NCBI RefSeq assembly: GCF_003417065.2
Contig: NZ_QVLT01000016.1
Span: 1 to 64,000 of the forward strand
Direction of reading: 5' to 3'
Source of the DNA: Hymenobacter lapidiphilus
GTDB lineage: Bacteria; Bacteroidota; Bacteroidia; Cytophagales; Hymenobacteraceae
DNA length: 64,000 nucleotides
Below the pieces are notes generated by a model. That model did no database searches. It saw only the letters and a program-made list of their open reading frames with translations, and was not told the origin of the DNA. The stretch's first letter is position 1, and each line of letters starts with the position of its first letter. The position numbers and the translations under genes were made by a program. This document shows positions 41,292-49,922 of this stretch, piece after piece.

Positions 41292-42515
41292 GTGCACATC
41301 CTCCAAATCTGCCCGCGCGTTCCGTTTCCGCCCACCGATGGCGGGGCCATTGCCATGTACGACGTGGCCGCTGGCCTGGCCCGCGCCGGCCACCGCGTCA
41401 CGGTGTTGGCCCTCAACACGCCCAAGCACCGGCAGCCCGCCACCGTGCTCGACCACCTGGGCCCCAACGTGCGCCTGCTGACGGTGGACGTGGACACCCG
41501 CCTTTCGCCGCATAAGGCCCTGCTAAACCTGCTTTCCAGCGCGCTGCCCTACAATGTAGAGCGGTTTGTGAGCCCGGCCGTGGAGGCGCAACTGGCCGAA
41601 TTGCTACAGCAGGAGCAGTTTGATGTGGTGCAGGTGGAGGGCACGTTTGTGGCCTGGTACGTAGAGGCGCTGAAGCGGCTGGCCCCCACGGTGCCGGTGG
41701 TGTTGCGGGCCCACAACGTGGAGCATACCATCTGGCAGATGCTGGCCGACAAAACCCGCAACCCGCTCAAGAAGTGGTACCTGCGCCAGCTGGCCGGCCG
41801 GCTGCGGCGCTTCGAGCAGCTGGTGCTGCCGCGCTTTGATGCCGTGGCCGCCATTACCGAGCCCGACCAGCAGCGCCTGCGCCGGCTGGGCTGCTCCGAG
41901 CCGGTGGTGTTCGTGCCGGCCGGCGTCGAGCTGAGCCGCTTCCGGCCCGACCCGGCCATCCGGCCCCGCCCGCGCACGTTGTGCATGCTGGGCTCCTTTG
42001 ATTGGCTGCCCAACCAGGAGGGGCTCGACTGGCTGCTGCGCGAGGTATGGCCCGAAGCGCGGCGGCAGTTTCCGGAGCTGCAGCTGCACCTGGGCGGCAA
42101 GAACATGCCCGAGCGGTTCCGGCAGCTGCGGCTGCCCGGCGTCACGGTGCACGGCTTCGTCGAGTCGGCGGCCGAGTTTATGCAGCAGTACGAGCTGATG
42201 CTGGTGCCGCTGCTGAGCGGGGGCGGCATGCGCATCAAAATCATCGAGGGAATGGCCTTGGGCAAGTGCATTCTCAGCACCACGCTCGGGGCTGAGGGCA
42301 TCCACGTAAAGCCCGGTTTTGATATTGTAGTGGCCGATTCGGCGGCTGAGTGGCTGGCGCAGCTGGGCCGCTACTACCGCGGCGAGCTGCCCGCGGCGGC
42401 CATTGGGCAGGAGGCTACCCGCACCATCGCCCGCCGCTACGACAACGAACGGGTAGTAGAAAGCTTCCTCGATTTATACACCATTCTGCTGCCCGCCCGT
42501 GCCGCCACTACCTGA
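41292..42515 (+). CDS. Glycosyltransferase family 4 (GT-B fold)
   Basis: A 407-residue cytoplasmic glycosyltransferase starting with GTG 41292 (VHILQICPRVPFPPTDGGAI), the usual N-terminal loop with GG for the acceptor-side domain. The C-terminal donor domain has LCMLGSFDWLPNQEGLDWLL, LHLGGKNMPERF, GVTVHGFVESAAEFM and VPLLSGGGMRIKIIEGMALG, the E-x7-E-like region of the family. It transfers a sugar from a nucleotide donor, probably in synthesis of a surface polysaccharide. It overlaps the next gene, a family 2 transferase, by 17 bases at most, so the two form an operon. Confidence 0.9.
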   Translation: MHILQICPRVPFPPTDGGAIAMYDVAAGLARAGHRVTVLALNTPKHRQPATVLDHLGPNVRLLTVDVDTRLSPHKALLNLLSSALPYNVERFVSPAVEAQLAELLQQEQFDVVQVEGTFVAWYVEALKRLAPTVPVVLRAHNVEHTIWQMLADKTRNPLKKWYLRQLAGRLRRFEQLVLPRFDAVAAITEPDQQRLRRLGCSEPVVFVPAGVELSRFRPDPAIRPRPRTLCMLGSFDWLPNQEGLDWLLREVWPEARRQFPELQLHLGGKNMPERFRQLRLPGVTVHGFVESAAEFMQQYELMLVPLLSGGGMRIKIIEGMALGKCILSTTLGAEGIHVKPGFDIVVADSAAEWLAQLGRYYRGELPAAAIGQEATRTIARRYDNERVVESFLDLYTILLPARAATT

Positions 42516-43710
42516 CGTGCTGGCGGCGGCTACTTTCTGGGGCAGCCTGCTGCTGGTGGCCCACACCTACGTGCTGTATCCGCTGCTGCTGACCCGCCTG
42601 GCCCGCGGCCGCCACCAGAATGCCAACGTGTACGCCCCCGATAGTCCCGAGCTGCCGGCCATCGATGTGCTGCTGGCCGTGTACAACGAGGAGCAGGTAA
42701 TCGAGGAGAAAATCCGCTCGACCTTCGCCACTACCTACCCGCCGGATAAGCTCACGTTCTATATCGGCTCCGATAATTCTTCCGACCGCACCAACGCCCT
42801 CATCACACGGCTGGCGGCCCAGTATCCGGGCCTGCGGTTCCGGCCGCTGGGGCAGCGTACCGGCAAGCCCGGCGTGATGGAAGTACTGTCGGCGAAGGCC
42901 ACCGCGCCGGTGCTGGTGCTCACCGACGCCAACGTGTTTTTCACGCCCGACACGCTCTATCAGCTGGTGCGGCATTTCCGCAACCCGGCCATTGGTTTGG
43001 TAGGCGGCCACATTCTCAACCCCGACCACCGCCAGGAAGGTATTTCGGGCCAGGAAAAGGCCTATCTGGAGCGCGAAAACCTGATTAAGTACCAGGAGGG
43101 CGTGGTGTGGGGCAGCATGATAGGCGCTTTCGGGGGCTGCTTTGCGGTGCGCCGCGCCTGCTACCACCCGGCCCCGCGCGGCTTCATCGTCGACGACTTC
43201 TTTATTTCCATGGCCGTGCTCCAGGATGGCTACCAGGTCATCAACGAACTGGCCGCCGTGTGCCACGAAGACGTGTCGGACCAGCTGCCCGAGGAGTTTC
43301 GGCGCAAGGCCCGCATTTCGGCCGGCAACTTCCAGAATCTGGTGGCGTTCCGGCGCCTGCTGTGGCCGCCCTGGCGGGGCGTGGGTTTTGCCTACTGGTC
43401 GCACAAGGTGCTGCGCTGGCTGACACCGCTGCTGCTGCTGCTTATGCTGTTGAGTTGTGCCCTGCTGGTGGCGCGGGGCGGTGGCGGGTTGTACCGGCTG
43501 CTGCTGGCCGGGCAGCTGGGCGCGCTGCTGCTGCCGCTGCTCGACGCCGGCCTGCACCGCCTGGGAATTCATCTGCGGCTGCTGCGTTTCATCAGCCACT
43601 TCTACTCCATGAACGCGGCCCTGCTGCTGGGCCTCTGGCGCTACCTGCGCGGCGTTAAAACCGCCGTCTGGGAGCCTACCGCCCGGTTTCAAGGGAAAAC
43701 GGTGAGGTAG
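42499..43710 (+). CDS. Membrane glycosyltransferase family 2
   Basis: A 403-residue processive-type glycosyltransferase. One N-terminal membrane segment (FWGSLLLVAHTYVLYPLLL) precedes the GT-A domain with IDVLLAVYNEEQVIEEKI, FYIGSDNSSDRTN, VLVLTDANVFFTPD (DxD-like) and GGCFAVRRACYHP. Three or so C-terminal hydrophobic segments follow (LTPLLLLLMLLSCALLV and beyond). The start is GTG 42499, overlapping the family 4 transferase; GTG 42517 is an alternative. It should act at the inner membrane with its partner. The last 12 coding bases, including the stop, are mirrored upstream of proC by the following palindrome. Confidence 0.9.
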   Translation: MPPLPDVLAAATFWGSLLLVAHTYVLYPLLLTRLARGRHQNANVYAPDSPELPAIDVLLAVYNEEQVIEEKIRSTFATTYPPDKLTFYIGSDNSSDRTNALITRLAAQYPGLRFRPLGQRTGKPGVMEVLSAKATAPVLVLTDANVFFTPDTLYQLVRHFRNPAIGLVGGHILNPDHRQEGISGQEKAYLERENLIKYQEGVVWGSMIGAFGGCFAVRRACYHPAPRGFIVDDFFISMAVLQDGYQVINELAAVCHEDVSDQLPEEFRRKARISAGNFQNLVAFRRLLWPPWRGVGFAYWSHKVLRWLTPLLLLLMLLSCALLVARGGGGLYRLLLAGQLGALLLPLLDAGLHRLGIHLRLLRFISHFYSMNAALLLGLWRYLRGVKTAVWEPTARFQGKTVR

Positions 43711-43882
43711 TGAGAAGAGATGAGCAGTGGGTAAAGGAACGTCATTCAGAGCGAAGCGAAGAATCTCGCTTGCTGACGCTGCAACGGTTGTCGTGCAACG
43801 GTGCCGAGCGAGATTCTTCGCTTCGCTCTGAATGACGTTCCTTTACTATCCTCTCACCTTTCACTGCTCGCTACCTCACCGT
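43699..43882. repeat. Family C-related palindrome with long mirrored flanks
   Basis: The core arms (about 43730-43770 and 43805-43843) share GTAAAGGAACGTCATTCAGA followed by GCGAAGCGAAGAATCTCGCT. Outside them lie 7-base-period tracts on both sides. At the outer edge ACGGTGAGGTAG (43699-43710, the last 12 bases of the transferase gene) is repeated exactly in inverted form at 43871-43882. The element fills the gap to proC and should end the transferase transcript. Confidence 0.85.
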
Positions 43883-43889
43883 AAGCCAT

Positions 43890-44699
43890 ATGAAAGCCCT
43901 GCGCATCGCTATTCTCGGCTGCGGGAATATGGGCTTGGCCTTTGCCAAGGCCTTTCTGCACTACAACCTGGTGGCCCGCCCCGATTTGCTTCTGGTGGCC
44001 CGTCACGACGAGCACTGCCAGCGCCTCGCCCTGCAGCACCCCGACCTGCCCGTGGCGGCCCTGAACGCCGCTGTGGCCGATTATGGCGTGGTGCTGGTGG
44101 CCGTGAAACCCCAGGATTTCAGCCAGGTGGCCGCGGGCCTGCGGGCAGTGCTGCAGCCGGGGCAGGTGGTATTGTCCATTATGGCGGGCATTCCGATAGC
44201 GCGGCTGCAGCACGAGTTGAATCACCGGCAGGTAATGCGGGCCATACCCAACACGCCGGCCCTGTTGGGCATGGGCATCACCGGCTTTTCGGCCGCGCCC
44301 GAGATGGAGCGCAGCCGGCTGCACGAGGTTGAAAACCTGCTGAACGCTACCGGCCGCTCCATTTTTCTGGAAGACGAAAGCCTACTCGATGCCGTGACGG
44401 CCGTGAGCGGCAGCGGCCCGGCGTACTTCTACTTTATGGTGAAGGCCATGGTGCAGGCGGGGCAGGAAATGGGCTTCTCTGAGTCGGTGGCCGGCCTGCT
44501 CGTCAAGCAAACCCTAGGCGCTTACCATCTGCTCAACAGCTCCGCCCAGAGCCCCGACGAGCTGATTGCTGCCGTGGCCTCGAAGGGCGGCACCACCGAA
44601 GCCGCCCTGCGCGAGTTCAGGGCTGGTGGCCTGGCCGAAACCCTGATTGCCGGCATGAAGGCCGCCCAGCACCGCGCCATCGAGCTGGCCAGCGAGTAA
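43890..44699 (+). CDS. proC: Pyrroline-5-carboxylate reductase
   Basis: A 269-residue enzyme that reduces pyrroline-5-carboxylate to proline with NAD(P)H. Motifs are IAILGCGNMGLAFAKAFL (dinucleotide binding, about 5-22), VLSIMAGIPIARLQ, VMRAIPNTPALLGMGITGF, AVSGSGPAYFYFM (substrate site) and the C-terminal SKGGTTEAALREF with conserved Gly-Gly-Thr-Thr. Length is normal for the family. No other proline gene is adjacent. The ATG lies 8 bases after the palindrome, so its promoter must lie within or before that element, or it is read through from the glycosyltransferases. Confidence 0.96.
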   Translation: MKALRIAILGCGNMGLAFAKAFLHYNLVARPDLLLVARHDEHCQRLALQHPDLPVAALNAAVADYGVVLVAVKPQDFSQVAAGLRAVLQPGQVVLSIMAGIPIARLQHELNHRQVMRAIPNTPALLGMGITGFSAAPEMERSRLHEVENLLNATGRSIFLEDESLLDAVTAVSGSGPAYFYFMVKAMVQAGQEMGFSESVAGLLVKQTLGAYHLLNSSAQSPDELIAAVASKGGTTEAALREFRAGGLAETLIAGMKAAQHRAIELASE

Positions 44700-44735
44700 A
44701 GCCCCCATTGCTGCCGGCTGCCAGTTCCTGCTTCG

Positions 44736-44743
44736 TAACTTTG
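44736..44743 (+). promoter_or_regulatory. Putative -7 promoter element of ribBA
   Basis: TAACTTTG matches TAnnTTTG exactly, 97 bases before the ribBA ATG and 37 bases after the proC stop. No convincing -33 TTTG is at the usual spacing. Confidence 0.4.
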
Positions 44744-44798
44744 CCCGGCCGCCGCTGGTTGTACGGCAGCCCCTGAGTAGCCCGCTGGGCGCCACCGA

Positions 44799-44838
44799 AT
44801 CCGTGAAATCCGAAAAAAATCCGCGCTAATCCGTGATC
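44799..44838 (+). repeat. AATCCGTGA-type short repeat before ribBA
   Basis: The leader contains AATCCGTGA twice plus AATCCG and ATCCGCG within 40 bases. It ends at the ribBA start codon. I recall similar tracts in other Bacteroidota intergenic regions. No FMN riboswitch features are present. Confidence 0.4.
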
Positions 44839-44839
44839 C

Positions 44840-46096
44840 ATGCTTGACTTGATTGAAGACGCCATTGCTGATATCCGCGCCGGTAAGGTGGTAGTGGTGG
44901 TTGATGATGAGGACCGCGAGAACGAGGGTGACTTTATCTGCGCTGCCCGCTGCGCCACGCCCGAAGTCATCAACTTTATGGCCACCCACGGCCGCGGCCT
45001 CGTGTGCGCCTCGCTGCCCGAAACCCGTTGCGAAGAGCTAGGCCTCGATTTGATGGTGGGCCACAACACGGCTCTGCACGCTACGGCCTTTACGGTGAGC
45101 GTTGATCTGCTGAAAAACGGCGTGACGACTGGCATTTCGGCTTCCGACCGCTCCAAGACCATTCTGGCCCTCATCGACCCCGAAACCAAGCCCGAGGAGC
45201 TGGGCAAGCCAGGCCACATTTTCCCGCTCAAGGCCCGTAAAGAGGGCGTGCTGCGCCGCGCCGGTCACACCGAGGCGGCCGTGGATCTGGCCCGTCTGGC
45301 CGGTTTCGAGCCGGCCGGAGTGCTGGTGGAAATTTTGAAAGAGGACGGCGAAATGGCCCGCCTGCCCGAGCTGCGCGAAATTGCCAACAAGTGGAACCTG
45401 AAGCTGATTTCGGTGCAGGACCTCATCAAGTACCGCCTCGAAAAGGAAAGCCTGATTGCCCGCGAAATCTCGGTGCGCCTGCCCACCGATTTCGGCGACT
45501 TCGACCTGATTGCCTACACCCAGCAGAGCAACAACGCCCATCATCTGGCGCTGGTTAAAGGGGATATTTCGGGCCCCGAGCCGGTGCTGGTGCGCGTGCA
45601 CAGCTCCTGCGTAACGGGCGACATCTTCGGCTCGTGCCGCTGCGACTGTGGCCCGCAGCTGCACCGCGCCATGCAGCAGATCGAGCGCGAAGGCCGCGGC
45701 GTTATCGTGTACATGAACCAGGAGGGCCGCGGTATCGGCCTGCTCAACAAGCTGCGGGCCTACAAGCTGCAGGAGCAGGGCCGCGACACCGTGGAGGCCA
45801 ACCTGGAGCTGGGTTTCGGCATGGATGAGCGCGACTACGGCGTGGGCGCCCAGATTCTGCGCGACCTGGGCATCAGCAAGATGCGGCTGCTCTCCAACAA
45901 CCCCCGCAAGCGCACCGGCCTCATCGGCTACGGCCTGGAAGTGGTGGAGTCGGTGGCCATTGAGGTGGAGCCCAACGAGCATAACCAGCGCTACCTCACC
46001 ACTAAGCGCGATAAGCTGGGCCACACCATTCTGCACCAGACCGGTGCCGCTGCGGCCGGCACAACGGTTGAGGCGTCTGGCGTCACGGGTCAGTAA
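44840..46096 (+). CDS. ribBA: Bifunctional dihydroxybutanone-phosphate synthase / GTP cyclohydrolase II
   Basis: A 418-residue fusion catalysing two entry steps of riboflavin synthesis. The RibB half (1-200) has [19 protein letters not shown] (Mg and catalytic acidic residues), [23 protein letters not shown] and [20 protein letters not shown]. The RibA half (about 205-400) has [20 protein letters not shown] (zinc cysteines), [14 protein letters not shown] and the [34 protein letters not shown] motifs. All zinc and catalytic residues appear intact, so both activities are likely. Other rib genes are not in the window. Confidence 0.97.
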   Translation: MLDLIEDAIADIRAGKVVVVVDDEDRENEGDFICAARCATPEVINFMATHGRGLVCASLPETRCEELGLDLMVGHNTALHATAFTVSVDLLKNGVTTGISASDRSKTILALIDPETKPEELGKPGHIFPLKARKEGVLRRAGHTEAAVDLARLAGFEPAGVLVEILKEDGEMARLPELREIANKWNLKLISVQDLIKYRLEKESLIAREISVRLPTDFGDFDLIAYTQQSNNAHHLALVKGDISGPEPVLVRVHSSCVTGDIFGSCRCDCGPQLHRAMQQIEREGRGVIVYMNQEGRGIGLLNKLRAYKLQEQGRDTVEANLELGFGMDERDYGVGAQILRDLGISKMRLLSNNPRKRTGLIGYGLEVVESVAIEVEPNEHNQRYLTTKRDKLGHTILHQTGAAAAGTTVEASGVTGQ

Positions 46097-46284
46097 GCCC
46101 GCGGCGGTCTGCGCCATTCAGTGTCCAAACGGCCCGGTCAGCACTGCTGGTTGGGCCGTTGGTGGTTAGGCTGAATTTGCGGCAAGCCGGGAACGACCTT
46201 ATCGGCCAGTAGGGCGCCGGCGAGTGTCTCGATGCTATTTACCGGGTAGAATAAGTCCTTTGCTAAGTATAAAAAGCGGTAGTA

Positions 46285-46533
46285 ATGACCACTCTATTGC
46301 CTGTGAAGATGCTGGCTGCAGCTCTGCGACAAGAACTGTTGGCTGATAATTCGTTTGAAAAACTGATGCAAATGCTCTGGCAGTACAAGGCTTCAGGAGG
46401 TGGGCAAGAGGATGCAGTGCATGTTTTAGAAGAATTGCGCGTTGAAATGCCCGATGAAGAACTGGAAGATACCGTTCTTGACTTAATGGATTTTGCGACT
46501 GGTTTCTGCTCGCCACACATGCGAATCTGGTAA
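46285..46533 (+). CDS. Small acidic hypothetical protein of lower GC
   Basis: The 82-residue protein is acidic and mostly helical, with no signal peptide or membrane segment. It ends TGFCSPHMRIW, a distinctive tail. I do not recognise a family. The coding DNA is visibly poorer in GC than all neighbours (many A/T third positions), which suggests recent acquisition. The preceding 188-base gap contains nothing I can name. Start could be ATG 46285 or the internal ATG 46309 (MLAAALRQEL). Size and composition would fit an immunity or antitoxin-type protein, but no toxin partner is seen. Confidence 0.65.
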   Translation: MTTLLPVKMLAAALRQELLADNSFEKLMQMLWQYKASGGGQEDAVHVLEELRVEMPDEELEDTVLDLMDFATGFCSPHMRIW

Positions 46534-46603
46534 TCGGGTGCCGGAAGCGCCACGTTGAACACGAATAGCTCGAATACCGTTACCAAAGACTAATCCTCTT
46601 CCC

Positions 46604-47395
46604 ATGAGAAACTTTGTTTTTAGTGGCTTACTAACATTGGTCGTGCCCTTCACGGCGCAGGCCCAGCGTGGGGGCGGGCAGGGGTTCACTCAGCAATTCA
46701 ACCAGGGCAGCGTGCTACTTAGCTCGGGCGACAGTATCAGCGGGCCGCTGGCGCTGCACCGGGGCGAGGAAACGCTGACGATGACCTTGCCTGACAACAC
46801 GGTACGCACGCTGCCCGCCGTGAACGTGCAGAGCTTCGCGGTGCGCGGCGAGCAGTACGACCGGAGCCGCGAGCGGTTCTACTACGACGATTTTTATGCT
46901 ATGCGCCAGGGCTACTACTCGGGCAACCCCTACTTTGGGGCTACCCCGCCGCCCCGCCGCCGCGAGCGGGCCGATACCAACCTGCTGCGTGTGTTCCGGG
47001 TGTACCGCTGGAACCGCGACAACGACTACAGCGACTTCAAGGCGCCCGGTTTTTTTGAGCAGCTAAGTGACGGGCCCGTTGTTCTGCTGCGGCGCGAGGG
47101 CCTGGTAGAGCGGCCCATTACGGCCAATAGCCCCTATGGCTACGGCGGCTACAACGGTATGCCCAGCCGCACCATGGGCTACTATACCGAGGTCAAGGAC
47201 AACTTCTTCCTGGGCCTGCCCGACGGCACGGTGCTGCCGCTGCGCACGCCCAAAAAAGACCTGCCGAGCCACTTCCGCGCTCAAGCCCGTCAGCTGGCCC
47301 AGTACGCCAAAACCAACAACCTCAACTATACCGACGCTCGCGACCTGGCTTATCTGGTGAACTACGCCAACTCGCTGGGGGCGGCAGTGAAGTAG
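46604..47395 (+). CDS. Secreted hypothetical protein
   Basis: A 263-residue protein with a signal peptide (MRNFVFSGLLTLVVPFTAQA) and a Gly/Gln-rich mature N-terminus. A strand-rich segment (GSVLLSSGDSISGPLALHRG) is followed by an Arg/Tyr-rich middle (YDRSRERFYYDDFYAMRQGY), YFGATPPPRRRERADTN and a C-terminal helical region. The VLLSSGDSISG and RVFRVYRW stretches suggest a beta-type domain, but no family can be named. It is probably periplasmic or outer-membrane associated. It stands alone, convergent with the M14 peptidase. Confidence 0.75.
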   Translation: MRNFVFSGLLTLVVPFTAQAQRGGGQGFTQQFNQGSVLLSSGDSISGPLALHRGEETLTMTLPDNTVRTLPAVNVQSFAVRGEQYDRSRERFYYDDFYAMRQGYYSGNPYFGATPPPRRRERADTNLLRVFRVYRWNRDNDYSDFKAPGFFEQLSDGPVVLLRREGLVERPITANSPYGYGGYNGMPSRTMGYYTEVKDNFFLGLPDGTVLPLRTPKKDLPSHFRAQARQLAQYAKTNNLNYTDARDLAYLVNYANSLGAAVK

Positions 47396-47472
47396 TAAGC
47401 TGTTCAGCCTTTTTAAATAGTTTCGACTCCAACTCTTGCGTCTCTACACCCCTCGAAATCAAAATTTTACGG

Positions 47473-49224
47473 CTACAGCACCCGCAGCACAGGGTAGCGC
47501 AGGTGGCTGGGTTCGTAGTGGTCGGACTGGCGGTAGAGCCAGTCGAGCTGGGCGGGGCCGCTGGCGGCAAAGGCGGGGTCGGCCTGCTTTTTCTGGTTGA
47601 GCTGGGCCTGTAGTTCGGGCTTCTGGCGGAGCAGGCTGGCGGCCAGATCCTCGAACACGTAATCGGAGAAATACTCCTTCTGCTGGAGCGCGCTATCGAA
47701 GAAGCCCCAGGCGAAAAACGAGTCGGTGGCCTGGGGTTCGAGGGTTTCAATGAGGTAGCGGGCGGCGGGCTGGTTGAGGGAGATGTAGTAGTCGCCGCGC
47801 AGAAACTGGCGGGGCTGGCGCACCGGCCGCAGCTGCACCTGCGAGTGTGTATAATGGCCCTCGTAGGGCCGGGGGCTGGTTTTGTAGTCCTGGATGTAGT
47901 AGGTTTCGCCGTTGATAACGGTATCCATTGACAGCTGCCGCAGCTGCACGCCCGACAGGCGCAGGCGCTCGGCTACCTCGCCCCAGGCCTGAGGCAGCAC
48001 GTAGGCGCGGGGCCGCTGCACGGTGGCCGTGGGCCGGAAGGTGTTGTAGTAGGGAATGGAGCGGGTAAAGGGCGCCTTCCGGTCGTAGTACAGCCGCGGC
48101 TGGCCGCTGACGTCGCTGGGCTTGGTTTTGCCCTCGTAGCCGCGGAACGTGAACCGCTCGGCCTGGGTGGTGTCGAGCCGCCAGCCCAGGGCAAACTCCT
48201 GCTGCTGCTGGCTGAGGCGGGTAGCCTCGGTGCGGGCCGCCGCCAGCGCCGCTTTCTGCTGCTGCACGGTGCCAATCAGCAGACTCAGGAAGTCATACGT
48301 GGCGCGCACCCGCGGCGTGTAGGCCTTCAGCATGTGGGTTTCCGTCACGAAACCGATGGTATTGAACAGCGTGGTGTAACCGGTAGAATAGCGCGGGCTC
48401 TCCAGGAAACCCTGCAGGCCCCGGGCGTCGGGCGTGCGGCCCGCAAAGTCCACGTAAGGGGCCATATGCCACTTTTTCTGGTCCATGCCGCCGTAGAGGG
48501 CCGGTAGCAGTTGCTGCTGCATGTACTGGCTAAGGGCGGGGTGCAGCTTGTCTTTCTGGGTGGCGATGAGCGTGAGCGTGTACTGGTAGTCGGCGCCGTT
48601 GGAGGTGTGGGTGTCCACGTACACATCGGGCTGCCAGCGCTGAAACAGGGCCGCAAACGAGCGGGCATTGCGCGAATCCTGCTTGATGTAGTCGCGGTTG
48701 AGGTCGAGGTTGCGGGCGTTGCCGCGGAAGCCGTAGCTCTCGGGGCCGTTCTGGTTGGTGCGGGTGCTGGAGTTGCGGTTGAGCGCGCCGCCCACGTTGT
48801 AAATCGGGATAATGACCAGCACCACATCGGCAAGCTGGCGGCGCAGGGCCTTTTTCTGCACGTAGTCGCGGGCCAGCATCAGGCTGGCATCAATGCCCTC
48901 GGGCTCGCCGGGGTGAATGCCATTCTGAATAAAGACGATGCGCCGGCCCTTGGCCCGCAGCGAGGCCGGCTCCATGTCGCCATCGGCCGAAACCACCACC
49001 ACGTGCAGCGGCCGGCCGCTGTCGGTGGTGCCCGCCTCGCGGAGCTCGATTTCAGGATAAGCTGCATCCAGCCGCTGGTAGTAGCCGATGCACTCGTCGT
49101 AGGTGGCCGTGGTGTTGCCGTTGCCCCGCTCGAAGGGCGTGCGCCAGTCGGCCGGAGCCGGCGCGGCGGCGGCAGCAGGAGAGGGGAAAGTAAGGAGCAG
49201 TGAAAGCAGCGAGGGCAGTAGCAT
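47473..49224 (-). CDS. Secreted M14 zinc carboxypeptidase
   Basis: A 583-residue protein starting MLLPSLLSLLLTFPSPAAAA at 49224. Residues about 20-300 hold the M14 domain: FIQNGIHPGEPEGIDASL carries the HxxE zinc motif, RNLDLNRDYIKQDS the substrate-binding Asn-Arg pair, YVDTHTSNG the third zinc ligand region, and TETHMLKAY probably supplies the catalytic Glu. The C-terminal 280 residues are family-specific without a clear assignment. It should trim peptide C-termini in the periplasm. A longer upstream start lacks a signal peptide at its front and is not preferred. A hairpin lies upstream. Confidence 0.92.
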   Translation of the reverse strand: MLLPSLLSLLLTFPSPAAAAAPAPADWRTPFERGNGNTTATYDECIGYYQRLDAAYPEIELREAGTTDSGRPLHVVVVSADGDMEPASLRAKGRRIVFIQNGIHPGEPEGIDASLMLARDYVQKKALRRQLADVVLVIIPIYNVGGALNRNSSTRTNQNGPESYGFRGNARNLDLNRDYIKQDSRNARSFAALFQRWQPDVYVDTHTSNGADYQYTLTLIATQKDKLHPALSQYMQQQLLPALYGGMDQKKWHMAPYVDFAGRTPDARGLQGFLESPRYSTGYTTLFNTIGFVTETHMLKAYTPRVRATYDFLSLLIGTVQQQKAALAAARTEATRLSQQQQEFALGWRLDTTQAERFTFRGYEGKTKPSDVSGQPRLYYDRKAPFTRSIPYYNTFRPTATVQRPRAYVLPQAWGEVAERLRLSGVQLRQLSMDTVINGETYYIQDYKTSPRPYEGHYTHSQVQLRPVRQPRQFLRGDYYISLNQPAARYLIETLEPQATDSFFAWGFFDSALQQKEYFSDYVFEDLAASLLRQKPELQAQLNQKKQADPAFAASGPAQLDWLYRQSDHYEPSHLRYPVLRVL

Positions 49225-49286
49225 ATAAAGGCAGTTGGGGCGGTAAAGATGGCCAATCTGACCAACTTGCCAGCCCCGATAATGCA

Positions 49287-49350
49287 CAACGTCACCTGCC
49301 GGATACCACTACATCCGGGGGGGCATAATGATATGGGGCAGGTGACGTTG
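49287..49350 (-). terminator. Nested hairpin after the DoxX gene
   Basis: CAACGTCACCTGCC (49287-49300) and its exact complement GGCAGGTGACGTTG (49337-49350) form a 14-bp stem around a 36-base loop. CCGGAT/ATCCGG (49299-49304 and 49313-49318) can form an alternative inner stem. It lies 28 bases after the DoxX stop and 63 bases before the M14 start on the minus strand, so it could terminate the DoxX transcript. It lacks a T-run. Confidence 0.5.
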
Positions 49351-49377
49351 CCGCGTTACGAAAACAGCGGGCGCGGC

Positions 49378-49812
49378 TTAATACAGCCGCCGCGGGGCCG
49401 GGAACAGCAATTGGTCGAGGCTGAAGCGGCCGGGGCCGATGAAGGCCAGACCCAGAAACAGGAAGGCCGATTCGAGCGAGTGGGAGTAGGCGTTGAACTC
49501 GTCGCCCTTGCTTAGGTGCATAATGGTAGCCATCACCATGGTGCCGAGCAGCAACGCGCAGGTCCAGCGGAAGAACAGGCCCACCGCCAGCAGCTGCCCG
49601 CCGATGGCCTCGGCAAAGGCGGCCAGAAAGCCCCAGAAGGCAGGTGCAAAATTGAGCCCCACCAGCTTCATCACGCCCCCGATTTCGGCCCACGCCGCCG
49701 GGCCGCCCGTGAGTTTGGGGTAGCCGTGTACGGTGAACATAAAGCCAATGGTCACGCGTAATACCAGCAGGCCCAAATCATGCGTGCGGTAACGGTTTTC
49801 AAACAAAGCCAT
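49378..49812 (-). CDS. DoxX family membrane protein
   Basis: A 144-residue integral membrane protein starting MALFENRYRTHDLGLLVLRV. It has four hydrophobic segments and the DoxX pattern LLVLRVTIGFMFTVHGYPKL with conserved Arg and HGxxK, and later GFLAAFAEAIGGQLLAVGLF. Members are linked to quinone or thiosulfate oxidation and oxidative stress systems, but the function of such stand-alone copies is unclear. The Bacteroidota-type promoter lies about 80 bases upstream. A longer in-frame reading runs far into the gap toward surE and has no support. Confidence 0.88.
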   Translation of the reverse strand: MALFENRYRTHDLGLLVLRVTIGFMFTVHGYPKLTGGPAAWAEIGGVMKLVGLNFAPAFWGFLAAFAEAIGGQLLAVGLFFRWTCALLLGTMVMATIMHLSKGDEFNAYSHSLESAFLFLGLAFIGPGRFSLDQLLFPAPRRLY

Positions 49813-49892
49813 AAGCAGGTGGCCAAACGGACCAAGGCAGAGAGTAGGACAAAAACGGTCCGCCACAAGGGTTGGGACGTATATAGGGGTGG

Positions 49893-49922
49893 CAAAATAC
49901 ATTATTTGTAGCATTGTCCAAA
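49893..49922 (-). promoter_or_regulatory. Putative promoter of the DoxX gene
   Basis: On the minus strand TTTG (49919-49922) is followed after 19 bases by TATTTTG (49893-49899), close to the TTTG / TAnnTTTG pair of Bacteroidota. The spacing is good, but the -7 element is one base short. The leader would be about 75 bases. Confidence 0.45.

Noticed and set aside
43736..43850. CRISPR-like repeat
   Set aside because: The repeats are inverted, not direct, have only one spacer and no cas gene is nearby.
44700..44839. FMN riboswitch before ribBA
   Set aside because: The 140-base leader lacks the conserved RFN-element blocks and contains only a short AATCCGTGA repeat.
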